Source of the DNA: Lachnospira sp. UBA4285
Lineage (GTDB): Bacteria > Bacillota > Clostridia > Lachnospirales > Lachnospiraceae
NCBI GenBank assembly: GCA_002394965.1
Contig: DGVL01000007.1
Location: 1-6,292, forward strand
Length of the DNA stretch: 6,292 bases
Direction of reading: 5' to 3'
The notes under the pieces: model-generated
Told to the model about the DNA's origin: nothing
Seen by the model: only the letters and a program-made list of their open reading frames with translations
Database searches by the model: none
Translations under genes and position numbers: made by a program
In this document: in pieces, positions 1-6,278 of the stretch
Layout: the number at the start of each line of letters is the position of its first letter
How positions within the stretch are numbered: position 1 is the first letter of the stretch

Positions 1-1
1 A

Positions 2-2086
2 GAACGGATAGTTCTCGTACATGTTCAGTGCTCTCGGAATGCCGACCGTTCCGCGGGGAGCCTTGCTCTCATCAAGCGGCACATAGTCAAACAGCCGGTG
101 CAGCTTGTACTCGAACAGATTCGGCAGATGCTCCTTCTTCCTGGCGATGCCAAGGCCTCTCTCGCAGCGGTTGCCCGTGATGAACTGACGGCCGCCGGAG
201 AAGCGGTTGATGGTCAGATGACAGCTGTTGGTGCAGCCGTGGCAGCGGGCGAGCTTTGTCGTATATGTGAGAGCGTTGATCTGCTCGATGGAGAGCATCG
301 AGGATTTCTTCCCGGAAACACAGCGCTCTCTGGCGATGAGCCCCGCACCGAAGGCACCCATGATTCCGGCAATGTCCGGCCGGATGACGTCGGTGTTCGT
401 GATTTTTTCAAATGCGCGCAGAACCGCGTCGTTGTAGAACGTGCCGCCTTGTACGACGATGTGGGAGCCGAGTTCCTTGGGATCAGAGATCTTGATGACC
501 TTGTACAGCGCATTCTTGATGACCGAATAGGCAAGTCCGGCGGAGATGTCCGGAACTCCCGCGCCTTCTTTCTGCGCCTGCTTGACCTTGGAGTTCATGA
601 AAACAGTGCAGCGTGTCCCGAGGTCGATCGGGTGCTTCGCGAACAGCGCTTCCTTTGCGAAGTCCCGGACATCCAGATTCAAAGATTTTGCGAATGTCTC
701 GATGAAAGATCCGCATCCGGAAGAGCAGGCCTCGTTGAGCATCACGGAGTCAACGCTCTTGTCGCGGATCTTGATGCACTTCATATCCTGGCCGCCGATG
801 TCGATGATGCAGTCGACGTCAGGCTGGAAGAAGGCGGCCGCGTAATAATGGGCCACCGTCTCAACCTCGCCTTCATCGAGCATCAGGGCGGATTTCAGAA
901 GCGCCTCGCCGTACCCTGTGGAGCATGCACAGGCGATCGTGGCGTCCGCCGGCTTTATGGCATATATCTCCTTCAGGGAACGGATGGCTGTCGCGATCGG
1001 TGAGCCGTTGTTGTTGGAATAGAAAGAATACAGAAGCTTTCCGTCTTCGCCGACGACCGCCAGCTTGGTGGTCGTGGAACCGGCGTCAATACCTAAGTAA
1101 CATCTGCCGTGGTATGTGGCAAGGTCGCCCTTTACGACCTGCGCCTTCGCGTGGCGGGTCTGAAACTGCTCATACGCTGCCGCATCGGCAAAAAGCGGCT
1201 CCATACGCTGCACTTCGAATTCCAGCTTGACCTTGCCTTTGAGGCGCGTGATCATCTGTTCGACCGGGTAGTGCACGTTTTCGTGAAAGTTCATCGCCGA
1301 ACCGATGGCAGCGAACAGATGGGAGTTTTCCGGTGCGATGATCTGATCCGGCTTGAGAGAGAGCGTGCGGATGAAGGCGTTCCGCAGTTCTGGGAGGAAA
1401 TGGAGCGGACCGCCCAGAAATGCCACATTTCCACGGATCGGCTTGCCACATGCCAGGCCGGAGATAGTCTGTTCCACGACAGCCTGGAAGATGGAGGCAG
1501 CGAGGTCTTCCTTCGTGGCGCCTTCATTGATGAGCGGCTGAATGTCTGACTTGGCGAACACGCCGCACCGTGCTGCGATCGGGTAGATTGACTTGTAATT
1601 TTTTGCGTACGCATTGAGCCCCGCTGCGTCGGTCTGCAGCAGCGTGGCCATCTGGTCGATGAAAGAACCGGTTCCGCCCGCACAGATGCCGTTCATGCGC
1701 TGGTCGATTCCGTTGGTGAAGTAGATGATCTTGGCGTCCTCGCCGCCGAGTTCAATCGCCACGTCGCACTGCGGCGCGTAGTCTTTAAGAGATGTCGCTA
1801 CCGCGACAACCTCCTGGAAGAACGGAACGCCCAGATGCTTTGCAAGTGTGAGTCCGCCGGACCCGGTGATGACCGGATACATCTCGTACGGCCCGAGCTT
1901 CTCCACTGATTCTTCCAGCAGATGCTGAAGCGTCTCCTGAATATTGGCAAAATGTCTCTGATAATCCGAAAATAAAATCCTGTTCGTACTGTAATCCAGA
2001 ACGGCAATCTTCACGGTCGTGGAACCGATATCGATACCGACTCTGTACTTGCTTTCTGCTGCTGAATTCTTTGCTGTTGTTTCCAT
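2..2086 (-). CDS. Tandem acyl-CoA dehydratase activase-type protein (BcrA/BadF/BadG/HgdC ASKHA family), 3' end beyond window
   Basis: The minus-strand frame opens with ATG at 2086 and runs without a stop for 695 codons to the window edge, so only the N-terminal part is present. Family members with this arrangement are usually about 1,400 residues. Two ASKHA ATPase domains are seen in tandem. Domain 1 has phosphate loop GIDIGSTTVK (17-26), ELGGEDAK (112-119) and candidate cluster cysteines C135 (in GICAGGTGSF) and C174 (in ARCGVFAKSD). Domain 2 repeats this with GIDAGSTTTK (332-341), IGGQD (430-434), C454 (in NEACSSGCGSF) and C493 (in TRCTVFMNSK). A CxxCxxxC motif (C615, C618, C622) plus GNRC (C641) follows, then RGTVGIPRALNMYENYPF, the typical beginning of the DUF2229 region. 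HgdC-like activases are homodimers with a bridging [4Fe-4S] cluster and use ATP to drive low-potential electron transfer to 2-hydroxyacyl-CoA dehydratases. I infer a related cytoplasmic redox role here; the substrate is unknown. AGGG lies 6 bases before the ATG. Confidence 0.93.
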   Translation of the reverse strand, partial: METTAKNSAAESKYRVGIDIGSTTVKIAVLDYSTNRILFSDYQRHFANIQETLQHLLEESVEKLGPYEMYPVITGSGGLTLAKHLGVPFFQEVVAVATSLKDYAPQCDVAIELGGEDAKIIYFTNGIDQRMNGICAGGTGSFIDQMATLLQTDAAGLNAYAKNYKSIYPIAARCGVFAKSDIQPLINEGATKEDLAASIFQAVVEQTISGLACGKPIRGNVAFLGGPLHFLPELRNAFIRTLSLKPDQIIAPENSHLFAAIGSAMNFHENVHYPVEQMITRLKGKVKLEFEVQRMEPLFADAAAYEQFQTRHAKAQVVKGDLATYHGRCYLGIDAGSTTTKLAVVGEDGKLLYSFYSNNNGSPIATAIRSLKEIYAIKPADATIACACSTGYGEALLKSALMLDEGEVETVAHYYAAAFFQPDVDCIIDIGGQDMKCIKIRDKSVDSVMLNEACSSGCGSFIETFAKSLNLDVRDFAKEALFAKHPIDLGTRCTVFMNSKVKQAQKEGAGVPDISAGLAYSVIKNALYKVIKISDPKELGSHIVVQGGTFYNDAVLRAFEKITNTDVIRPDIAGIMGAFGAGLIARERCVSGKKSSMLSIEQINALTYTTKLARCHGCTNSCHLTINRFSGGRQFITGNRCERGLGIARKKEHLPNLFEYKLHRLFDYVPLDESKAPRGTVGIPRALNMYENYPF

Positions 2087-2092
2087 GAATTA

Positions 2093-2120
2093 CCCTGATG
2101 CAGGGAGAAATATCCTGCAG
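2093..2120 (-). promoter_or_regulatory. Leader with two mutually exclusive hairpins over the activase ribosome binding site
   Basis: Reading the minus strand toward the start codon, CCCTG (2105-2101) pairs with CAGGG (2097-2093) across a 3-base loop. This buries the AGGG that serves as the ribosome binding site. An upstream GCAGG (2118-2114) can instead pair with CCTGC (2104-2100), and that pairing breaks the first stem and frees the site. Both stems are only 5 bp. The geometry is directly visible, but a regulatory role is inference. Confidence 0.3.
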
Positions 2121-2145
2121 ACCTTATTCTTTTAAAATCTGCTAT

Positions 2146-2174
2146 ATTATAAGAATTCTTCCGGATCTTTGCAA
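2146..2174 (-). promoter_or_regulatory. Sigma-A-type promoter of the activase gene
   Basis: On the minus strand, TTGCAA (2174-2169) is followed after exactly 17 bases by a perfect TATAAT (2151-2146). This predicts a transcript start near 2139 and a leader of about 53 nt before the ATG at 2086. The sequence around the -35 box, AATTGCAAA, recurs at the tyrS promoter. Hexamer match and spacing make this a strong prediction; it has not been tested. Confidence 0.75.
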
Positions 2175-2199
2175 TTAGACAACATTTACGCATTGTCCC

Positions 2200-2219
2200 G
2201 CCTCACACATATAAGAGGC
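2200..2219. promoter_or_regulatory. Inverted repeat between the two divergent promoters (possible operator)
   Basis: GCCTC (2200-2204) and GAGGC (2215-2219) form a 5-bp dyad around an AT-rich 10-base centre. It lies between the leftward promoter (-35 at 2169-2174) and the rightward one (-35 at 2246-2251). The position suits an operator for the divergent pair, but the arms are short and chance is a real alternative. Nothing else was identified in the 221-base gap apart from the promoters and leaders. Confidence 0.2.
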
Positions 2220-2245
2220 TCCTCATAGGCGGACGATTACCAGGA

Positions 2246-2274
2246 TTGACGGCGCAGTGGGGCCGTTTTATAAT
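2246..2274 (+). promoter_or_regulatory. Sigma-A-type promoter of the rhomboid-like gene
   Basis: TTGACG (2246-2251, five of six consensus bases) is followed by a 17-base spacer and a perfect TATAAT (2269-2274). Transcription would start near 2281, giving a short leader of roughly 27-33 nt before the start codon. It is the best-matching promoter in the window. Confidence 0.8.
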
Positions 2275-2307
2275 TTTTAATCAGAGTGACGGGGCAGAAA
2301 GGAAGAA

Positions 2308-3309
2308 ATGTGTATGACATCTTCGGGTTGGGGCCATAAGAAGAGGGGACTGGAGCGCTTCGCGATAAGCGGACTTATGCGCTGGATTGTAGCCGGATAC
2401 GCCATCGGATCGTTGCTGTCTGTGTTCGGGTTGGAAGGATGGCTCACGCTGAATCCGGCGCTTATATTCCGGGGACAGATATGGAGGATTGTAACCTTCC
2501 TGCTCATTCCGCCGGCCTCCGGCAATCTGATTTTCCTGATCTTCATTCTGTATTTTTATCTGATGATCGGCAATGCCCTGGAGAGTTTCTGGGGAACGGT
2601 GAAGTTCAACGAGTACTACTTCGGAGGGGTTCTGATCCAGATCGCGGCGGCGCTCATCATATATCTGCTGACCCGTAACAACCTGATCTTATCGACATCG
2701 TACATCAATATGTCGCTGTTTCTCGCATTCGCCGTGGAGGCGCCGGATACGCAGATCCTGCTCTTTTTTATTCTTCCTGTGAAGATGATCTGGCTTGCCT
2801 GGATCGATGGTGCTGTCATTGTGCTGACGGTCGTTTTTGGTATTCTCTCTGCCTTTATTGCACTTCCGGCAGGCCTTGTCAGCGGACTTGCGATGCTGGG
2901 AGTAGCAGCTGCACCGGGGGCTGCTGCGGCAGCTGTCATCGGACTGGCCAATTTCTTCATCTATCTGGCTGTCCAGTATAAGCGCAGACGCCCGAATCCG
3001 ACGCAGAGACAGTTCCGGGCGGCAATGCGTGGGTCGAAGGCAGATGTGATTTCCTTTGATGCACAGAAGAAGAAAAGAAAGCGCGGAGATGGTGGGATTC
3101 CGCCGCTATCCCCGGTGGGCAGAGGCGCTGCCCCCTTCCGGCATCGCTGCGCCATTTGCGGCCGCACCGACGCTGAGTACCCGGATCTTGAATTCCGGTT
3201 TTGTTCGAAATGCGCCGGAAGCTTTGAGTTCTGCGAGGATCACATCCGGAATCACCGCCACGTCACAGAGGCGGATTTGAAGGCGGGAAAAGGTCCGGAA
3301 GCACTCTGA
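2308..3309 (+). CDS. Rhomboid-like polytopic membrane protein with C-terminal Cys/His (zinc-ribbon-like) domain
   Basis: This 333-residue protein has an N-terminal membrane part and a cytosol-like tail. Hydrophobic segments lie at about 26-42, 74-91, 104-121, 133-158, 168-188 and 190-222. The loop RGQIWRIVTF (55-64) carries the WR signature of the rhomboid L1 loop, and ILPVKMIWLAW (155-165) is also typical of rhomboid relatives. I see neither the GxSx serine motif nor a C-terminal membrane histidine, so it is probably a non-proteolytic rhomboid homologue. After a basic linker (KKKRKR, 254-259) comes a Cys/His cluster: C281xxC284, C299xxC302, C309xxH312 and H316xH318, consistent with two zinc sites. 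The role is unknown; binding or escorting membrane proteins would fit the superfamily but is inference. The ribosome binding site AAGGA (2299-2303) is 4 bases from ATG 2308 and 10 from an in-frame ATG at 2314, which is the better-spaced start. No signal peptide is seen. Confidence 0.88.
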   Translation: MCMTSSGWGHKKRGLERFAISGLMRWIVAGYAIGSLLSVFGLEGWLTLNPALIFRGQIWRIVTFLLIPPASGNLIFLIFILYFYLMIGNALESFWGTVKFNEYYFGGVLIQIAAALIIYLLTRNNLILSTSYINMSLFLAFAVEAPDTQILLFFILPVKMIWLAWIDGAVIVLTVVFGILSAFIALPAGLVSGLAMLGVAAAPGAAAAAVIGLANFFIYLAVQYKRRRPNPTQRQFRAAMRGSKADVISFDAQKKKRKRGDGGIPPLSPVGRGAAPFRHRCAICGRTDAEYPDLEFRFCSKCAGSFEFCEDHIRNHRHVTEADLKAGKGPEAL

Positions 3310-3324
3310 TCAGAAAAAGCGCAA

Positions 3325-3353
3325 TGGCAAATGCCGCGGTGATTTGGTATAGT
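3325..3353 (+). promoter_or_regulatory. Extended -10 promoter upstream of pyk
   Basis: TATAGT (3348-3353) is preceded by TG plus one base (3345-3347), giving an extended -10 element. A weak TGGCAA (3325-3330) sits 17 bases upstream as the -35 box. Transcription would start near 3360, some 27 nt before the pyk ATG. No terminator separates the preceding gene, so pyk could also receive read-through transcription. Confidence 0.55.
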
Positions 3354-3386
3354 GATGAAAGAGACTAATGGAGGACAGGCGCGAAT

Positions 3387-4814
3387 ATGATAAAGAAGAC
3401 GAAGATTATCTGCACGATGGGACCGAATACCAATGACCGCGAACTGCTCAAGCAGATGGCATTAAACGGCATGGATATCGCCCGTTTCAATTTTTCCCAC
3501 GGGGATCACAAGGAACACGCGCACCGGCTCGAGCTGGTCCGCAGTGTCAGAGAAGAGCTGGGCATCCCGATTGCAACGCTTCTTGACACGAAGGGGCCGG
3601 AGATCCGGACGGGCGTCGTGCCGGGCGACGGAAAGGTTGAGCTGAAGGAAGGACAGAAATTCACCCTGACGACTGATGATGCCGGGATGACGGACGAGAA
3701 TCACACGTCGATCACGTATTCCGGACTCCCGCAGGATGTCTCCATCGGTGACACGATTCTCATTGATGATGGCCTTATTGAGCTGAAGGTGCTGAAGGTA
3801 AACCAACCGGGGGAGATTCTCTGCGAGGTTGAAAACGGCGGTATGCTCGGCTCCCGCAAAGGCATCAATGTACCGAACGTGTCGGTCCGCCTTCCCAATA
3901 TCACAGATAAAGATAAGGAAGATATTCTGTTTGGCATCGACCAGGGGTTTGATTACATTGCGGCGTCATTCGTGCGCAACGCAGCCTGCATCCGCGAGAT
4001 AAAAGATCTTCTGTGGTCTCACAATGCGGATATGCCGGTCATCGCCAAGATTGAGAATTCCGAGGGAATCCGCAACATGGACGAGATTATCCGCACAGCC
4101 GACGGCGTCATGGTTGCGCGCGGAGACATGGGGGTGGAAATCCCGAGCGAGGATGTGCCGCATATCCAGAAGGAGCTCATATCCCGCTGCAACAACGCAT
4201 ACAAGACGGTCATCACGGCGACGCAGATGCTCGATTCCATGATCCGCAATCCGCGCCCGACCCGCGCGGAAGTGACCGATGTGGCCAATGCGATCTATCA
4301 GGGATCGGACTGCATCATGCTCTCCGGTGAGACCGCCAACGGAAAGTATCCGCTGCAGGCGCTGAAGATGATGTCCAAAATCGCATCCACGACGGAAAAG
4401 TATCTGCCGGACGAATCGGAAGAGATGCTCAAGGCCCATTCCAAGCGAGGAATCGCCAGCGCCGTGTGCTCTGCCGTTGTGGAGACAGCAAAGAATCTTC
4501 ATGCCAAGGCGATTATCTGCCCGTCTATGACCGGCTATACCGTGCGCACGATCTCGAAGCTGCGCCCGGCTTCCCTGATTGTCGGATGCTCGCCGAATGA
4601 TCAGGTCCTGAGGAGAATGCAGATCTACTGGAACGTAAAACCGGTCCGCACATCCCAGGAGACATCAACCGAGCTCGTGATCGAGCACGCCATCGAAGCG
4701 TCCCTGCGGGAGGGCCTGATTGAGGAGGGCGACACGGTTATCGTGAGCGCCGGCATCGCCAATGATAATCTTATCAAAGGCCGCACGAATATGATGCGGG
4801 TTGTGACGGTGTGA
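3387..4814 (+). CDS. pyk: Pyruvate kinase
   Basis: The enzyme catalyses the last glycolytic step in the cytoplasm: phosphoenolpyruvate + ADP to pyruvate + ATP. The 475-residue product shows the N-terminal barrel start KTKIICTMGP (4-13), substrate and cation residues R33, N35 and S37 in ARFNFSHG, and D67 and T68. E72 in DTKGPEIRTG is the glutamate associated with K+-dependent enzymes. The B domain (roughly 75-165) includes IDDGLIEL and VENGG. The signature VIAKIENSEGI carries catalytic K221 and metal ligand E223, with D247 in ARGDMG as the other metal ligand. ATQMLDSM (278-285), RPTRAEVTDVAN (290-301) and LSGETANGKYP follow, then the regulatory C domain ending TNMMRVV. Length is standard; the extra PEP-utiliser-like tail of many Bacillus-type enzymes (about 585 residues) is absent. 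GGAGGA (3370-3375) lies 11 bases before the ATG. It stands 77 bases after the rhomboid-like gene. Confidence 0.98.
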   Translation: MIKKTKIICTMGPNTNDRELLKQMALNGMDIARFNFSHGDHKEHAHRLELVRSVREELGIPIATLLDTKGPEIRTGVVPGDGKVELKEGQKFTLTTDDAGMTDENHTSITYSGLPQDVSIGDTILIDDGLIELKVLKVNQPGEILCEVENGGMLGSRKGINVPNVSVRLPNITDKDKEDILFGIDQGFDYIAASFVRNAACIREIKDLLWSHNADMPVIAKIENSEGIRNMDEIIRTADGVMVARGDMGVEIPSEDVPHIQKELISRCNNAYKTVITATQMLDSMIRNPRPTRAEVTDVANAIYQGSDCIMLSGETANGKYPLQALKMMSKIASTTEKYLPDESEEMLKAHSKRGIASAVCSAVVETAKNLHAKAIICPSMTGYTVRTISKLRPASLIVGCSPNDQVLRRMQIYWNVKPVRTSQETSTELVIEHAIEASLREGLIEEGDTVIVSAGIANDNLIKGRTNMMRVVTV

Positions 4815-4823
4815 CCGGCTGCT

Positions 4824-4859
4824 CCACCGTCCGAAACGGCAATGCACTTGCGCCGGTGG
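4824..4859 (+). other. Imperfect structured element downstream of pyk, no U-tract
   Basis: CCACCG (4824-4829) pairs with CGGTGG (4854-4859), enclosing smaller potential stems CCG/CGG (4831-4839) or GCAA/TTGC (4839-4851). No run of T follows on either strand, so it is not a canonical intrinsic terminator. It may be a structured 3' end of the pyk transcript or chance. The rest of the 157-base pyk-tyrS gap holds the tyrS promoter and leader. Confidence 0.25.
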
Positions 4860-4873
4860 GCATATCGGCCCAA

Positions 4874-4902
4874 TTGCAAAATGACAGACATACTGGTAGA
4901 AT
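4874..4902 (+). promoter_or_regulatory. Sigma-A-type promoter of tyrS
   Basis: TTGCAA (4874-4879), a 17-base spacer and TAGAAT (4897-4902) preceded by TG plus one base (4894-4896) make a good promoter with an extended -10 element. The predicted start is near 4909, leaving a leader of about 63 nt. That is too short for a T-box riboswitch. Confidence 0.7.
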
Positions 4903-4913
4903 AATGTACACGA

Positions 4914-4946
4914 ACGGTGTCCGGGGATCAGCTTATCGGACACCGT
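4914..4946 (+). promoter_or_regulatory. Perfect 10-bp stem-loop in the tyrS leader
   Basis: ACGGTGTCCG (4914-4923) is exactly complementary to CGGACACCGT (4937-4946), with a 13-base loop. It begins about 5 nt after the predicted transcript start and ends 12 nt before the AAGGG ribosome binding site (4959-4963). No T-tract follows, so it is not a terminator. It could be a 5'-end stabilising hairpin, a binding site for a regulator (as RNA or as a DNA dyad), or a small control element. No T-box landmarks are present. Confidence 0.6.
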
Positions 4947-4971
4947 AATCTATTGAAAAAGGGATAAATCG

Positions 4972-6195
4972 ATGCTGCTGTATGATGAACTGAAGGCGCG
5001 CGGTCTTGTTGCGCAGGTGACGGATGAAGATTATGTGAAAGACCTGATAAATACCGGCAAGGCGGTGTTTTATATCGGATTTGATCCGACGGCAGATTCG
5101 CTTCACGTCGGCCATTTCATGGCGCTGTGTCTCATGAAGCGTCTCCAGTCAAACGGCAACAAGCCGATTGCCCTGATGGGCGGCGGCACGGCTATGATCG
5201 GAGATCCGTCCGGGCGCACAGACATGCGCAAGATGATGACGGTGGAGACGATCGACAACAACGTGGCGGCCATCAAAAAGCAGGTTTCCCGTTTTATCGA
5301 CTTCCGTGATGGAAAGGCTATTCTGGCCAACAATGCCGACTGGCTGCGCGATCTGAATTTCCTGGATTTCATGCGTGACTACGGCGCACTCTTCTCTGTC
5401 AACGACATGCTGCGCGCGAGAGCCTATGTGAACCGCATGGCTAACGGACTGTCGTTCCTCGAGTTCTCCTATATGCTGATGCAGGCGTATGACTTCCTGA
5501 TGTTGTATCAGCGCTATGGCTGCAACTTCCAGTTCGGTGGCGATGATCAGTGGAGCAATATGCTCGCAGGGACGGATCTCATCCGCAAGAAACTCGGCAA
5601 GAACGCGGCGGCTATGACGATCACGCTTCTCCTGAAGCACGACGGCACCAAGATGGGCAAGACCGCGGGCGGTGCCCTGTGGCTTGATGCGAACAAGACG
5701 TCGCCGTACGAGTTCTATCAGTATTGGAGAAACATCGATGATGCGGACGTCATCAAGTGCCTCAAGATGCTCACATTCCTGCCGCTCGAACAGATTCACG
5801 ACATGGAAGGCTGGCAGGGAGCGGATCTCAACCGCGCAAAGGAAATTCTTGCCTTTGAACTCACCAGTCAGGTCCACGGGAAAGAGGAGGCGGGGAAGGC
5901 CCAGGAGGCGGCCAGATCGCTCTTCTCCGGCAGCGGATATTCCGAGAACATGATGGAGTCCAAAGTAACGGAAGACAGCTTCAAAGACGGCGTCATTGAT
6001 GCGATCTCGCTTCTTTGCGCGACCGGATCGGTTGCGTCCCGCTCGGATGCCCGCCGCACGATTCAGCAGGGCGGTATGACGGTCGATGGCGAAAAAGTTA
6101 CGGACATCGCCGCGGCGTTCCCGATCGAAAAGTTTGAGAAGGGCGTTGTCGTCCAGAAAGGCAAAAAGACGTTCCGCAGAGTGATCCTCGCTTGA
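4972..6195 (+). CDS. tyrS: Tyrosyl-tRNA synthetase
   Basis: This cytoplasmic class I aminoacyl-tRNA synthetase attaches tyrosine to tRNA-Tyr using ATP. The 407-residue protein has the Rossmann-fold start FYIGFDPTADSLHVGH (33-48), where HVGH (45-48) is the HIGH-type ATP motif and Y34 and D38 match tyrosine-contacting residues of well-studied bacterial enzymes. IGDPSGR (76-82), Y167/Q171/D174 in SYMLMQAYD, and GGDDQWSN (189-196) complete the tyrosine pocket. The KMSKS-type loop reads KMGKT (227-231), a variant common in bacterial TyrRS. An S4 RNA-binding domain occupies about 340-407, with SRSDARRTIQQGGMTVDG, and binds the tRNA. Length and domain order are normal. AAGGG (4959-4963) stands 8 bases before the ATG. 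The gene has its own promoter and a hairpin leader, and an intrinsic terminator follows 52 bases after the stop. Confidence 0.98.
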   Translation: MLLYDELKARGLVAQVTDEDYVKDLINTGKAVFYIGFDPTADSLHVGHFMALCLMKRLQSNGNKPIALMGGGTAMIGDPSGRTDMRKMMTVETIDNNVAAIKKQVSRFIDFRDGKAILANNADWLRDLNFLDFMRDYGALFSVNDMLRARAYVNRMANGLSFLEFSYMLMQAYDFLMLYQRYGCNFQFGGDDQWSNMLAGTDLIRKKLGKNAAAMTITLLLKHDGTKMGKTAGGALWLDANKTSPYEFYQYWRNIDDADVIKCLKMLTFLPLEQIHDMEGWQGADLNRAKEILAFELTSQVHGKEEAGKAQEAARSLFSGSGYSENMMESKVTEDSFKDGVIDAISLLCATGSVASRSDARRTIQQGGMTVDGEKVTDIAAAFPIEKFEKGVVVQKGKKTFRRVILA

Positions 6196-6221
6196 AGCCG
6201 GGACAATCACTTTGAGAACTG

Positions 6222-6240
6222 AAAAAACTGCATATTGCAG
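6222..6240 (-). terminator. Possible weak intrinsic terminator for a convergent gene
   Basis: On the minus strand, CTGCA (6240-6236) and TGCAG (6232-6228) form a 5-bp stem with a 3-base loop, directly followed by six T residues (6227-6222). This would terminate leftward transcription arriving from beyond the right edge. The stem is short and modest in GC, and no minus-strand gene is visible there, so confidence is low. Confidence 0.3.
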
Positions 6241-6247
6241 AGAGACT

Positions 6248-6278
6248 GCCGCCGGAGAAAGAAGCCGGCGGCGTTTTT
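6248..6278 (+). terminator. Rho-independent terminator of tyrS
   Basis: GCCGCCGG (6248-6255) and CCGGCGGC (6265-6272) form a perfect, all-GC 8-bp stem with the purine loop AGAAAGAAG, followed by GTTTTT (6273-6278). Strong stem plus U-tract 52 bases after the tyrS stop make this the end of the tyrS transcript. Confidence 0.92.

Noticed and set aside
98..1003. 301-codon plus-strand open frame
   Set aside because: It is antisense to the activase frame, which has unmistakable family motifs throughout. The plus-strand translation shows no recognisable motif.
2880..2945. Ala-rich coding stretch with GCAGCTGC-like repeats as a DNA repeat element
   Set aside because: It is explained by the alanine-rich membrane segment of the rhomboid-like protein, and there is no regular repeat unit.
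3368..3436. 22-codon frame starting with ATG at 3368 and overlapping the pyk start in another frame
   Set aside because: Its ATG overlaps the pyk ribosome binding site and it has no convincing site of its own. Nothing supports it beyond being open.
3966..4502. 178-codon minus-strand frame within pyk
   Set aside because: It lies entirely opposite the catalytic region of pyruvate kinase and resembles no family I know.
4914..4946. Terminator of pyk
   Set aside because: The stem is strong, but no T-run follows on either strand and it lies downstream of the tyrS promoter.
4815..4971. T-box riboswitch ahead of tyrS
   Set aside because: There is no conserved TGG-ACC antiterminator motif, no terminator with a U-tract, and the predicted leader is far too short.
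5149..6210. 353-codon minus-strand open frame opposite tyrS
   Set aside because: The opposite strand encodes a full-length TyrRS with all its motifs. Long antisense frames are expected from codon bias in GC-rich genes.
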